From NCBI RefSeq assembly GCF_900090105.1, contig NZ_FMDM01000023.1, positions 18,592-82,591 of the forward strand: a DNA stretch of 64,000 bases. The letters are read 5' to 3'. The notes below the pieces were generated by a model, which saw only the letters and a list, made by a program, of their open reading frames with translations, ran no database searches and had not been told where the DNA came from. Numbering within the stretch: the stretch's first letter is position 1; every line of letters begins with the position of its first letter. The position numbers were made by a program, and so were the translations under genes. Source of the DNA: Micromonospora humi. Its GTDB lineage: Bacteria > Actinomycetota > Actinomycetes > Mycobacteriales > Micromonosporaceae. Shown piece by piece: positions 7,826 to 16,660 of this stretch.

Positions 7826-10264
7826 TCAGGTGGCCTGCTCGTTCTCGTCGTCCGGCCCGCCGCCGGCCCCGTGCGCCCCGCCGAGCAACCGTGCCGCGTC
7901 GGTGCGGCCGCGTCGGGTTCCGCTCTGGTAGGAGCTCATCATCCGGCGCACCTGCTCCGGCGCGCGCGCCGCGTCCTCCGCCCCGTCGGTGTCCGCATCG
8001 GACTGCTCGTGCCGCAGCTCCGGGTTCAGACTGGCCTGGCGCACCCGGACCGGCAACCCCGAGTCGGTCACCGGCGGGGTCGCGTCGGTCGCCGCCGGTG
8101 CGGCGCGGGTCTCGACCATGGCCAGCTCCGCGGTCGGCCCGGCCACCGCCGGCTGCCGTTTGCGGGTACGCGCCGGCAGCCCGGACGGGGTCAGCCGGGG
8201 CGCCACCGGCTCCGGCTCGACCTCCGGCGTACCGGAGTCGGCCGGGACGGGCGCGGCGGTGTCGCCGTCCTCGACCGGCCCGAGCGCGGCGGTCTCGTCC
8301 CCGGAGCGGGCCGGCGGCTCCGCCGGCTCGCCGACCGGCGCCGGCGCGGCGGTCACCTCGCGGGTGCCGCCGACGCCACCGGCGTCCTCGCTGATCAGCT
8401 CGCGCGGGATCAGCACCACCGCCGTGGTCCCGCCGTACGCGGACTCCCGGAGCTGCACCTTCACGCCGTGCCGCTCGGTGAGCCGGCTGACCACGAACAG
8501 GCCGAGGCGGGCCGCGTCGGCGAGGTTCAGCTCGGACCGGTCGACGATGCGCGCGTTCGCGGCTGCCAGCTCGTCGCCGCTCATGCCGAGGCCCCGGTCC
8601 TCGATCTCGATGGCGAAGCCGTTGGCGACGAGCTGCCCGCGCACCTCCACGGTGGTCTGCGGCGGCGAGAAGGACAGGCCGTTCTCGATCAGCTCGGCCA
8701 GCAGGTGGATCACGTCGCCGACGGCGCGCCCGGTCAACGACACCGCGCCCAGCGGCCGGACGGTCACCCGGGTGTAGTCCTCCACCTCGGCGACCGCGCC
8801 GCGCACCACGTCGACCATCGGCACGCTGCGCCGCCAGGCGCGGCCCGGGGTCGAGCCGGAGAGCACGATCAGGTTCTCCGCGTTGCGCCGCATCCGGGTG
8901 GCCAGGTGGTCGACCCGGAACAGGTCCTCCAGCTCCTCGGCGTCGTGCTCCCGGCGTTCCATCGCGTCGAGCAGGGTCAGCTGGCGGTGCACCAGGGCCT
9001 GGGTGCGCCGGGCCAGGCTGAGGAACACGTCGCGGACGCTGCGTCGCAGCTCGGCCTGCTCGACGGCGGTGCGGACGGCGGTCTCCTGCACCACGTTGAA
9101 GGCCTTGCCGACCTGGCCGATCTCGTCGTCGCCGAACTGCAGCGGCGGCGCCTCCCGGCCGACGTCCACCTCCTCGCCCCGGCCGAGCCGCTCCACCACG
9201 CTGGGCAGTCGCTCGTTGGCCAGCCGGAACGCCGCTTCGCGCAGCCGCTCCAACTGCCGGACCAGCGCCCGGGCCGTGGTGATCGAGACGATCACGGACG
9301 CGACGACCGCGATCAGGCCGAGGCCGGCGGCGAGCACCAGCCGGACGATGACGCCGACGGCGACCGGGGTGGCCCGGGACACGATGTCCTCACCACCGGC
9401 GAGGATCACCCCACGCAGGTCGGCCATCGCCCGGTCGGCGGCGGCCCGCCAGGCGTCGGCGGTGAGTGGCGGGCGCACGTCCTCGCCCTTGGCCGCGAGC
9501 ACCCGGTCCTGCAGGGTGCGCAGCTGCCCGAACGCCTCCCCCTCGACCATCTGCTGGTAGCGGGCCCGGTCGGTCGGGGCCAGCTCACGGGCGGTGCGGT
9601 CGGCGAGGAACCACTGCGCGCCGACCAGCCGGGCGAACGCGGTCTGCTCGGCGACGGTCAGCCGGTTGGCCGCGACCGCGCCGGTGAGCAGGGCGTCCTG
9701 TTGGGACAGCAGCTCACGGGAGCGGTTCAGGTCGATCAGCGCGGCGGTGTCCCGGGCGATCTGGTCGTCGTCGAGGCCGCCGAGGGCGTCGAAGACCGCG
9801 AAGATCCCGTCGACCGCCTCGTCGTAGGCGGCCAGCGTGGCGGTGCGGTCGATGGTCTTCCGGCCGACCTCGTCACGGACCTGGGTGAGCTGGCCGAGTT
9901 CGGTCTTCAGCTCGGCGAGCCGCTGCTCCAGCTCGTCGCTGGCCGGGACCTCGGTGCGCCAGTCCTGCACCGAGTCCCAGAGCGTGGTGGCCGCGGAGTC
10001 GGTGCGCCCGCGCTGGGCCTGCAACTCCTGCAACTGCGCCGGGTCGGACTCGCCCAGGTAGCGCAGCGAGAGGCGACGTTCGTTCTGCAGCTCCAGCAGC
10101 AGCGGGTCGCTCGGCTCGAAGACCCGCGCGTTGAGCGCCTGCACGCCGAGCAGGTTGAACCCGTCGCGCACGGTCACCCAGGCGGCGAAGCCCCAGAGCG
10201 CGATCAGCGACGCCAGCAGGGCGATGATCTTCGTACGGAGATTCGTACTGCGGGAACCCATCAC
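7826..10264 (-). CDS. cvnA: Conservon sensor CvnA (NIT/HAMP/HATPase histidine-kinase-like)
   Basis: 812 residues. There is an N-terminal membrane segment (about 10-30), a long helical extracellular region of nitrate-sensor type (about 35-310), a second membrane segment (about 315-345), a HAMP-like linker, a helical region with VHRQLTLLDAMERRE, and a HATPase domain with N-box ELIENGLSFSPP and G-box DRGLGMS. A long Pro/Ala/Glu-rich tail follows. It is the sensor of the conservon complex. The terpenoid operon ends only 77 bases upstream on the same strand, so read-through is possible, although 77 bases leaves room for a promoter. Confidence 0.9.
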   Translation of the reverse strand: MMGSRSTNLRTKIIALLASLIALWGFAAWVTVRDGFNLLGVQALNARVFEPSDPLLLELQNERRLSLRYLGESDPAQLQELQAQRGRTDSAATTLWDSVQDWRTEVPASDELEQRLAELKTELGQLTQVRDEVGRKTIDRTATLAAYDEAVDGIFAVFDALGGLDDDQIARDTAALIDLNRSRELLSQQDALLTGAVAANRLTVAEQTAFARLVGAQWFLADRTARELAPTDRARYQQMVEGEAFGQLRTLQDRVLAAKGEDVRPPLTADAWRAAADRAMADLRGVILAGGEDIVSRATPVAVGVIVRLVLAAGLGLIAVVASVIVSITTARALVRQLERLREAAFRLANERLPSVVERLGRGEEVDVGREAPPLQFGDDEIGQVGKAFNVVQETAVRTAVEQAELRRSVRDVFLSLARRTQALVHRQLTLLDAMERREHDAEELEDLFRVDHLATRMRRNAENLIVLSGSTPGRAWRRSVPMVDVVRGAVAEVEDYTRVTVRPLGAVSLTGRAVGDVIHLLAELIENGLSFSPPQTTVEVRGQLVANGFAIEIEDRGLGMSGDELAAANARIVDRSELNLADAARLGLFVVSRLTERHGVKVQLRESAYGGTTAVVLIPRELISEDAGGVGGTREVTAAPAPVGEPAEPPARSGDETAALGPVEDGDTAAPVPADSGTPEVEPEPVAPRLTPSGLPARTRKRQPAVAGPTAELAMVETRAAPAATDATPPVTDSGLPVRVRQASLNPELRHEQSDADTDGAEDAARAPEQVRRMMSSYQSGTRRGRTDAARLLGGAHGAGGGPDDENEQAT

Positions 10265-10341
10265 ACCGTCCTGGCCCGGTCTTCGGTCGGCTCGAAATCC
10301 GATCGACTCCGGCGCACGCTAGCAGCCGTCGTGAACTCCAT

Positions 10342-11895
10342 TCAAGCGATCCTGATCATGGTGGGTGCCGGGTACGTCGATGCCCGGCCGGCCCGGCCCG
10401 AGGCGGCCAGCACCGCCGCGCGCACGATCAGCGTCGGTCGGTAGAGGTCCTTGTCGTGCCAGAGCGCCGGGCCGTCGTCGCCTCCGTCCAGCTCGGACAG
10501 GCGAGCGCGCCCCCGGGCGAGTGCCGCGGCGATCCGCGCGTCCCCCGCGCGGCCGGCGCCGGCCAGGGCGAGCACCGCGTACGCGGTCTCCTCGGCGGTG
10601 CCCTGCCAGCGCCCCCAGGAGCCGTCCGGTCGCTGCGTGTCCAACAGCCAGCCGACGCCCCGCTCCACGGCGGCCCGGGCCGCGCCGTCGGGCGCGTGGT
10701 CGGCCAGGGCGAGCAGCACCGCGTACGTCGCGTAGTAGGCCGAGGCGTGCCAGCGGTCGTCCCACCGCCCGTCCGGCTCCTGCCGGGCGACCAGCCACTC
10801 GGTCACCCGCCGCCGGGCCGCCGTGACGCCCGGGCGGCTGGGGTGCTCCCCGAGCGCGTCGAGCACGTGCGCGTTGGTGGTCAGCGACGCCCCGTCCTCC
10901 CCCGGCCAGGTGCAGAAGTGCCGCCCGGTGTCGTACCCGGCGAGCGGGCCGACGCCGAGCGACCGGCCCAGCCGGGCCAGCACGTAGAGCGTGACCGCCG
11001 TGGTGTCGGCGTCGGCCGGCAGGCCGGGCGCGGTGGCCGCGCCGGACGCGCCGACCGCGGCGCGCAGCCCGGTCAGCACCGCCTCGGGCACCCGCACCGG
11101 CACGCCGGCCCGGATCAGCACGGCGAGCACCCAGGCCCGCTCGAAGACGGTGATCGGGGTGGCGCAGGGCACCGGGCCGGAACGGGCGACGGCGCGCAGG
11201 TAGTCCAGGGCGGCGCCGGGTTCGGGCCGGCCGAGCCAGGCGGCCGTGGCGGCCGGTGAGGCGCCCACCGACCCGATCGCCGAGGGACGCACACCCGCCG
11301 CCCGGTGGGCCAGCTCGCCGGTCACCTCCAGCGCGTGCGCCAGCTTCTCCGGGACGGGGCGGCCGGCGGCCAGCAGGCCGCGTACCCGGGTCAGCCGGGC
11401 CGGGTCGAGACCGGCCGGCAGCGGCAGGCGGGGCCGGTCCGCCCACCCGGCCGGCCCGGGCGGCGGACCCCCCGGCCCGGTGAGGTGCCGGTCGACGGCG
11501 GTGAGCAGCGCCGGCACGATCAGGTCGGTGGCCGGCAGGTCGGGTGGCGGGTCGCCACGCAGCGCGCCGGCCAGGAACGCCAGGCCCCGGTGCGCGGCGG
11601 CGGCCGGCGCCGCGGCCGGCCCGTCCCGGTGCAGCACGGCCAGCAGGGCCTCGACGGCGCTCAGCGTCGGCACCAGCGCGTAGCCACCGGGACCGCCCCA
11701 GCCGCCGTCCGCGCGCTGCCGGTCGAGCAGCCAGGCCAGGCGCGCGTCGTGGCCGGGCAGCCACGGCGCCAGCGTGACCAACCGGCCGGTCTCGTAGACC
11801 GACGGGGAACTCTGCCCGGCCGGGTCGTGGGCGAGCCCGTCGACCAGCTCGCGCGCCGGTCCGGTCCGGATCACGGGCTGCGCGGTGAGACTCAC
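10342..11895 (-). CDS. Class II diterpene cyclase (Rv3377c-like, DxDTT motif)
   Basis: 517 residues from the GTG at 11895, which overlaps the class I stop as GTGA. The protein has the squalene-cyclase-type alpha-barrel pattern, with QW-like repeats (RQRADGGWGG, RQEPDGRWDD, TQRPDGSWGRW). The acid motif is Asp295-Ala-Asp297-Thr-Thr, not the common DxDD; the middle Asp, the expected proton donor, is kept. From memory, the mycobacterial halimadienyl diphosphate synthase Rv3377c has the same DxDTT form at nearly the same position. It should cyclise geranylgeranyl diphosphate to a bicyclic diphosphate in the cytosol. Product identity is unknown. Confidence 0.82.
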   Translation of the reverse strand: MSLTAQPVIRTGPARELVDGLAHDPAGQSSPSVYETGRLVTLAPWLPGHDARLAWLLDRQRADGGWGGPGGYALVPTLSAVEALLAVLHRDGPAAAPAAAAHRGLAFLAGALRGDPPPDLPATDLIVPALLTAVDRHLTGPGGPPPGPAGWADRPRLPLPAGLDPARLTRVRGLLAAGRPVPEKLAHALEVTGELAHRAAGVRPSAIGSVGASPAATAAWLGRPEPGAALDYLRAVARSGPVPCATPITVFERAWVLAVLIRAGVPVRVPEAVLTGLRAAVGASGAATAPGLPADADTTAVTLYVLARLGRSLGVGPLAGYDTGRHFCTWPGEDGASLTTNAHVLDALGEHPSRPGVTAARRRVTEWLVARQEPDGRWDDRWHASAYYATYAVLLALADHAPDGAARAAVERGVGWLLDTQRPDGSWGRWQGTAEETAYAVLALAGAGRAGDARIAAALARGRARLSELDGGDDGPALWHDKDLYRPTLIVRAAVLAASGRAGRASTYPAPTMIRIA

Positions 11896-12767
11896 CGGAC
11901 GCCCCAGAAGTCGGTGTGCCGGTAGAACCCGGTGGTGTAGCCGAGTTGCCGGGACAGGAAGTCGGCCTCCCGGGGTACCTCGCCGGCCAGCTCCGCCAGC
12001 AGCACCCGGCAACTGTCGACCTGCTCCGCGAACCGCTGCTCGATCTCCGCCGGGTCGTCCACCAGCAGCAACGCGTTGAGGTCGCCCGACTCCACGTCCC
12101 GGCGGTGGGTGCCGAGGTCGTTGACCAACCGCAGGGCCCGCTGCACCTCGTCGCCGACCTCGATCAGCCGGTCCAGCGTGGCGACGTCACGCACCGATCC
12201 GGTGTGGATCCAGTGGGCCACGTTGACCACGGTGGCGGCGAGGTTGTCCGCGTTGGCGAGGTATTCGGCGAGCGTCGGGCGCCCGGTGCCGCGCCACGTC
12301 CACTCGCGGGCCATCGCGTCCAGCGTGCGTGCCATCGTGGCCCGCCACTGCCCGCGCAACGCGTGGTAGCCGGGGGCCGCCGCGACGTCGTCGCGCAGCT
12401 CGACGAGGAACCGGCCCAGCGGGTCGTCGGCGCCGGCGCCGTCGAGCACGTCCAGGCAGGTGCCGGCGATCCGGTCGACCTCGGCCCGACTGGTCGCCTG
12501 GTGGTCGACCAGCCAGTCGACCGCGAAGCCCCACAGCACCGCCCGGTTGGTGACGGCCAGCTCCGCGGCCGTGTGCCAGGGGGCGCTGAACGCCATGGCC
12601 GAGGCGATGCTGCTGAACAGCGTCGCGTCGAACGGCTCGCCGGGGAACAGCTCCGGGTGGGCCGCGGCGGCCTTCCGCAGGGCCCGCTGGCCGTGCGCGG
12701 CGAGCGCGCAGACGCGGCCCTGTTCCGCGGCCGCGGCGATCGGGTCCGCCGGGGGTACGCCGGTCAC
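11892..12767 (-). CDS. Class I terpene synthase
   Basis: 291 residues from the GTG at 12767, overlapping the P450 stop as GTGA. The all-alpha class I fold is suggested by a metal motif Asp84-x3-Asp88 (FAVDWLVDHQ), which departs from DDxxD, and by an NSE-like motif N216-D217-x-x-T220-x3-D224 (VNDLGTHRRD). The C-terminal YRHTDFWG is also terpene-synthase-like. Paired with the class II enzyme, it probably ionises the cyclised diphosphate to give a labdane-, halimane- or pimarane-type diterpene. It could instead act alone on a linear substrate. Confidence 0.78.
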   Translation of the reverse strand: MTGVPPADPIAAAAEQGRVCALAAHGQRALRKAAAAHPELFPGEPFDATLFSSIASAMAFSAPWHTAAELAVTNRAVLWGFAVDWLVDHQATSRAEVDRIAGTCLDVLDGAGADDPLGRFLVELRDDVAAAPGYHALRGQWRATMARTLDAMAREWTWRGTGRPTLAEYLANADNLAATVVNVAHWIHTGSVRDVATLDRLIEVGDEVQRALRLVNDLGTHRRDVESGDLNALLLVDDPAEIEQRFAEQVDSCRVLLAELAGEVPREADFLSRQLGYTTGFYRHTDFWGVR

Positions 12768-14149
12768 GCCGACTCCGCCCGGCCGGCGGCGAGCAGCGTC
12801 AGCTCGACGCGTTCGCGTGGCCGCAGCGCCGCGGCCAGGCGCAGCCCGGGCACGTCGGTGCGGCGCAGCCGGAAGCGGTAGCGACCGAGCATGGTGGCGA
12901 GGATGAGCTGGGCCTCCAGATAGAACAGATTCATGCCGAGGCACTGGTGCGGGCCACCGCCGAACGGGAAGTGGGCGTACCGGTGGCGGGCCCGGACCCG
13001 CTCGGGCCGGAACCGCTCCGGGTCGAACTCGTCGGGGCGGTCCCAGAACTGACCCATCCGCTGGGTGATCAGCGGGCTGACCGCCATGGTGGCCCCGGGC
13101 TCGATCGGCACGCCGTCGATGACGTCCTCGGCGACCGCGCGGCGCGGGATGATCCAGCCGATCGGGTAGAGCCGCAGCAGTTCGTCGAGGACCATCCGGG
13201 TGTAGGTGAGCCGACCGAGGTGCTCACGGCGGACCGGCTCGCCGCCCACCACCTCGTCGATCTCGGCGTAGAGCCGCTCGGCGACCTCCGGGTGCTGGTG
13301 CAGGTGCGGCCAGGCCCAGGTGAGCACGTTGATGGTGGTCTCGGTGGTGGCGGCGAACATGGCCACGGTGTCGTTGCGGACCTGCCGCTCGTCGAGCTGC
13401 CGGCCGTCGTCGGTGCGGGCCCGCCAGAGGGTGGAGATGACGTCGTCGCCGGAGTCGGCGTCGTCGCGGGTCTGCCGGACGATCGGCACCAGCACGTCGT
13501 CCACGACGCGTACCGCGCGGCGGAACGTGCGGTCGCCCGGCATGGGCAGCGACAGCGGCGCGAACGGCACCACGATCCGCGGGATGACGGCGGTGGCGAT
13601 GCGGTCCTGGGCGTCGATCACGCGCATCGCGTCCGGCACCGAGATCCGGTCGGCGAAGAGCACCTTCATGATCGCCCGGCTGACGATGCGGGCCTGTTCG
13701 ACGCCGATGTCGACCGGCCGGCCGGCGCGATACGGCTCGTCCAGCTCGTCGACGGCGTCGGAGATGGCGACGGCCATGCCGTCGACGAGCGCCTCGACCC
13801 GCTTGGCGGTGAACATCGGCTGGAGCATCCGGCGGCTGGCCGACCAGATCTGCCCCTCGCCGAGGATCCCCTCGCCGAACAGCCGCTTGACCGGACGCCA
13901 GAACAACCCGTCGCCGGCGCGCTCGTAGTTGTCCGCCCGGTCGCGCAGCACGTGCTGCACGTGCCGGGGGTGGGTGACCAGGTACGGGCGGAACGAGCCG
14001 AGGTTGAGCCGGACGAGGTCGCCACCGGTGCGGTTGCCGATGTCGATCAGCGCGCGGGCCGGGTCGCGCAGGACGGCCGGTAGGACCTGTCGCAGCGGCA
14101 CGGTGCGCGGCCGCCCCGTGGTTCGGGACGGGCCGGACGAATCGACCAC
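12764..14149 (-). CDS. Cytochrome P450 of the terpenoid operon
   Basis: 461 residues from the GTG at 14149, chosen because GAGGG lies about 9 bases upstream. P450 landmarks: I-helix AATTETT, K-helix E-x-x-R (LDELLRLYP), the PERF segment (FDPERFRPER) and the heme loop FGGGPHQCLG with Cys403. It is the first gene of the operon and probably oxidises the diterpene made by the next two genes. No ferredoxin or reductase gene is adjacent, so general redox partners must serve. An ATG at 14218 would add 23 residues. Confidence 0.9.
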   Translation of the reverse strand: MVDSSGPSRTTGRPRTVPLRQVLPAVLRDPARALIDIGNRTGGDLVRLNLGSFRPYLVTHPRHVQHVLRDRADNYERAGDGLFWRPVKRLFGEGILGEGQIWSASRRMLQPMFTAKRVEALVDGMAVAISDAVDELDEPYRAGRPVDIGVEQARIVSRAIMKVLFADRISVPDAMRVIDAQDRIATAVIPRIVVPFAPLSLPMPGDRTFRRAVRVVDDVLVPIVRQTRDDADSGDDVISTLWRARTDDGRQLDERQVRNDTVAMFAATTETTINVLTWAWPHLHQHPEVAERLYAEIDEVVGGEPVRREHLGRLTYTRMVLDELLRLYPIGWIIPRRAVAEDVIDGVPIEPGATMAVSPLITQRMGQFWDRPDEFDPERFRPERVRARHRYAHFPFGGGPHQCLGMNLFYLEAQLILATMLGRYRFRLRRTDVPGLRLAAALRPRERVELTLLAAGRAESA

Positions 14150-14334
14150 CTGAACGCTCCCTCGGGTTGACTGAGGGTCGTTACCCCGTCTCGACCCGTG
14201 AACGTTGCTCGCGAGCATGCCATCCTGAGCGGTGAATCAAAAGACGGCTCGGAGGATATTTCACTTAACAACAATCTCTTTGTCGAGAATGGAGCCGGTG
14301 GGATATGCGTCACGCCGCAAGCCTTCCGGCGCAA

Positions 14335-14379
14335 GGCGGGGCCCCCGCTTAACGCTTTCGGTATAGGCGGGGCCCCCTG
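14335..14379. repeat. GGGGCCCC palindrome element, copy 1
   Basis: GGCGGGGCCCCC at 14335-14346 recurs exactly at 14366-14377. Between them lies AACGCTTTCGGTA (14351-14363), identical to the core of the element at 54438-54475. The flanking arms are nearly self-complementary, so several hairpins are possible. It lies between the P450 promoter side and the DUF2630 gene and is probably a dispersed genomic repeat with terminator-like folding. Confidence 0.7.
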
Positions 14380-14444
14380 TTAACACGCGCCTCGCGGGCG
14401 TGGGAACGCGGGCGCGGGGACGTCCGCTGTGCCAAGCTTCGGGC

Positions 14445-14693
14445 ATGGACGACAAGACCATCCTGAGCCGGATCTCGGAACTCGTCGACGAGGAGCACCG
14501 GCTGCGCGCCGGCGCCCAGGAGCACGAGGCCGGCACCGACGACGAGGCGCGTGAGCGGCTGCGGCACCTGGAGGAGTCCCTGGACCAGTGCTGGGACCTG
14601 CTCCGCCGCCGACGGGCGGCCCGGCAGGCGCACGGCGACCCGGATGCCCAGGGCGAGCGCCCGGTGCCGGAGGTCGAGCGCTACCTCCAGTGA
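14445..14693 (+). CDS. DUF2630 family protein
   Basis: 82 residues, MDDKTILSRISELVDEEHRL...RLRHLEESLDQCWDLLRRRRA...VERYLQ, the full pattern of DUF2630, a short helical actinobacterial family of unknown function. Heptad-like spacing suggests a coiled coil (about 1-60). It stands alone on the plus strand, after repeat copy 1. Confidence 0.85.
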   Translation: MDDKTILSRISELVDEEHRLRAGAQEHEAGTDDEARERLRHLEESLDQCWDLLRRRRAARQAHGDPDAQGERPVPEVERYLQ

Positions 14694-14825
14694 CCCGGCG
14701 GCCGGGCGGCGCGACCGACCCGCCCGGCCGGCTCGGCACCAGCGCGGCCCCCGACCACGCTGGCCGGCGGGCCCGACACCGGGCCGCCTGGCAGGCCCGA
14801 CACCGGCGCGGCAGCGGCACCCCCG

Positions 14826-14857
14826 CGTCCCGGGCGGGACCGCTCCCGCCCGGGACG
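14826..14857. terminator. Perfect 14-bp hairpin after the RIO kinase gene
   Basis: CGTCCCGGGCGGGA at 14826-14839 is exactly complementary to 14844-14857 with a CCGC loop. It lies 8 bases beyond the RIO kinase stop and between convergent genes, so it probably ends transcription from both sides. No U-tract is present. Confidence 0.6.
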
Positions 14858-14865
14858 GCCGCGGT

Positions 14866-15792
14866 TCAGCGGATCCCCGCCTCCCGCGCCAGCGTCTCGG
14901 TCAGCGCCACCGGATCGGTGGCGGAGGCCGGCAGCCCTCGGGCGGTGAACCAGGCGGCCACCACCCGCACGTCGCGGGCCAGGAACTCGCCGCCCTGCGG
15001 GTTGGCCACCACGTCCACCACCTGCGGCAGGTCGATCATGACCAGCCGGCCGGCGTGCACCAGGAGGTTGTACGGGGACAGATCGCCGTGGGCGTACCCG
15101 GCGCGGGCCAGCACCACCAGCGCGTCGACCATCTGCTCCCACAGGTCGCGCAGTTCGGCGTCGCTGGGCCGGACCTGGGCCAGCCGGGGCGCGGCCTCGC
15201 CCGCGTCGGCGTCGCCGACGAACTCCAGCATCAGCTCGGTGCCGAGCAGCTGCACGGGATAGGGCACGGAGATCCGCCCGGAGGCGGCCCCGATCTCCCA
15301 GAGCCGGGACAGCGCGGCGAACTCGGCCGCCGCCCACTGCCCGGCGATCATCTGCCGGCCGAACGCGGTGCGGCCGGTCATCGCCCGCATCTCCCGCGAG
15401 CGGCGGACGCGGCGGCCCTCCAGGTAGCCGGCGTCGCGGTGGAAGAGCCGGTGGTCGGCGTCCCGGTACCGCTTGGCCGCGAGCAGGCAGCGGCGGTCGG
15501 TGTCCGGCACGGCGCGGCGGACCAGGTGGACGTCCGCCTCCTTGCCGGTCTTCAGCACGCCCAGCTCGGTGTCCCGGGCGGCCAGCTCGGTGACCAGCCA
15601 GTCCGGGTGCGGCTCGGGGCCGTGGACGGCCTGGTCCCAGGAGGACCAGCGGTCCTCCGTGTCGGGTTCGGCGTCCGGGTCGGGGAGGGTCGGCCGGGGC
15701 CGCCCCCGCTTCAGGAAGTGGGGTTGATCGTCGTCGAAGCGGCTCTTGCCGCGGCCACGGCGCTGCGGCGCCGGGAGGTCGTGATCGCGCAC
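14866..15792 (-). CDS. RIO1-type serine protein kinase
   Basis: 308 residues from the GTG at 15792. After a basic, low-complexity N-terminus come the RIO features: GKEADVHLV (ATP loop), AAKRY (Lys), catalytic HGDLSPYNLLV and metal-binding MIDLPQ. RIO kinases are atypical kinases or ATPases, linked to ribosome maturation in archaea and eukaryotes; the bacterial role is not settled. The first 60 residues (GRGKSRFDDDQP) lack structure. It ends at the hairpin at 14826-14857. Confidence 0.85.
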   Translation of the reverse strand: MRDHDLPAPQRRGRGKSRFDDDQPHFLKRGRPRPTLPDPDAEPDTEDRWSSWDQAVHGPEPHPDWLVTELAARDTELGVLKTGKEADVHLVRRAVPDTDRRCLLAAKRYRDADHRLFHRDAGYLEGRRVRRSREMRAMTGRTAFGRQMIAGQWAAAEFAALSRLWEIGAASGRISVPYPVQLLGTELMLEFVGDADAGEAAPRLAQVRPSDAELRDLWEQMVDALVVLARAGYAHGDLSPYNLLVHAGRLVMIDLPQVVDVVANPQGGEFLARDVRVVAAWFTARGLPASATDPVALTETLAREAGIR

Positions 15793-15956
15793 GGGTGGAT
15801 CTGTCCTTCGATCGAGGCTGGTGGAGGCAGGCGGAACGACCCTGCAAAGACGGCCATGACCGACCTCCTCTCCTCGACCGGGCGACCCCCGGCTGCGCCC
15901 TCGCGCGGCACCATGCTGGCCGGGCCGGACCGGGCGGGTCAACCGGTTTTCCCCGC

Positions 15957-16601
15957 TCAGCCCGCCAGCACGGCGGCCACGGCCGGGATCACCCCGTCCT
16001 CGACCCGGGTCGGCGCGAACCGGGGGTCCGACCAGCGGCGTCCCCGGTGCAGCCAGACGCTGGGCAGGCCGACCGCGGTGGCGCCGCCGATGTCCGCCTC
16101 CGGGCTGTCGCCGACCACCCACGCGCCGCGCAGCGGCATCCGGGCCCGTTGGGCGGCGAGCGCGAAGATCCGCGGGTTGGGCTTGCTGACCCCGGCCTCC
16201 TCGGAGATCACCCAGTCGGCGACGTACCGGTCCAGGCCGGTGCTGCGGATCTTGGTGTCCTGCTGGCGCGCGGCGCCGTTGGTGACCACGACCGGCACCC
16301 AGCCGGCGTCGGCGGCGATCCGCAGCGCGCACGCCACCAACGGGTCGAGCCGCATGTGCGCCACCACGCCGTCGTGCAGCTCGTCGACCAGGTCGATCGA
16401 GGGGATGCGCAGGCCGTAGCGGTCGCGGATGGCGTCGGCCACGTCCCAGCGATTGGTCAGCCCGTCGGCGTCGACGGAGACGAGCCAGTCGAGGTCGCCC
16501 GCGGGCGCGCCGACGCTCTCCAGGAAGCGTGCTCCCCAGGCGCGAAACGGCCCGTCGCGGTCCAGGAGGGTGTCGTCCAGAGCGAGCAGGAGCAACGGCA
16601 C
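15957..16601 (-). CDS. HAD-superfamily protein lacking the nucleophile Asp
   Basis: 214 residues from a GTG. HAD motifs II (VVVTNGAA), III (SKPNPRIF) and IV (VVGDSPEADIGGA) are intact. Motif I reads LLALDDTLLD, so the position of the nucleophilic Asp (hhhDxDxT) is Ala7, while the general acid Asp9 is kept. Phosphatase activity by the normal mechanism is therefore unlikely unless the base is a sequencing error. The cap region (about 15-90) is of the helical C1 type. Its neighbours do not suggest a pathway. Confidence 0.8.
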   Translation of the reverse strand: MPLLLLALDDTLLDRDGPFRAWGARFLESVGAPAGDLDWLVSVDADGLTNRWDVADAIRDRYGLRIPSIDLVDELHDGVVAHMRLDPLVACALRIAADAGWVPVVVTNGAARQQDTKIRSTGLDRYVADWVISEEAGVSKPNPRIFALAAQRARMPLRGAWVVGDSPEADIGGATAVGLPSVWLHRGRRWSDPRFAPTRVEDGVIPAVAAVLAG

Positions 16602-16660
16602 CTGAGCACCCTACGGGAACGGCCGGAGCACCGGCAGGGCCGAGGGTCCCACAGTCACGC

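Noticed and set aside
7607..10444. Very long open frame (945 codons) on the plus strand opposite cvnA
   Set aside because: It is composition-driven: very high GC makes long antisense frames. It has low-complexity Arg/Gly/Val sequence, while cvnA on the other strand has clear domains.
10342..11895. Squalene-hopene cyclase assignment for the cyclase gene
   Set aside because: The protein is about 517 residues, shorter than hopene cyclases (about 630), and is coupled to a class I synthase and a P450, which fits a diterpene class II cyclase.
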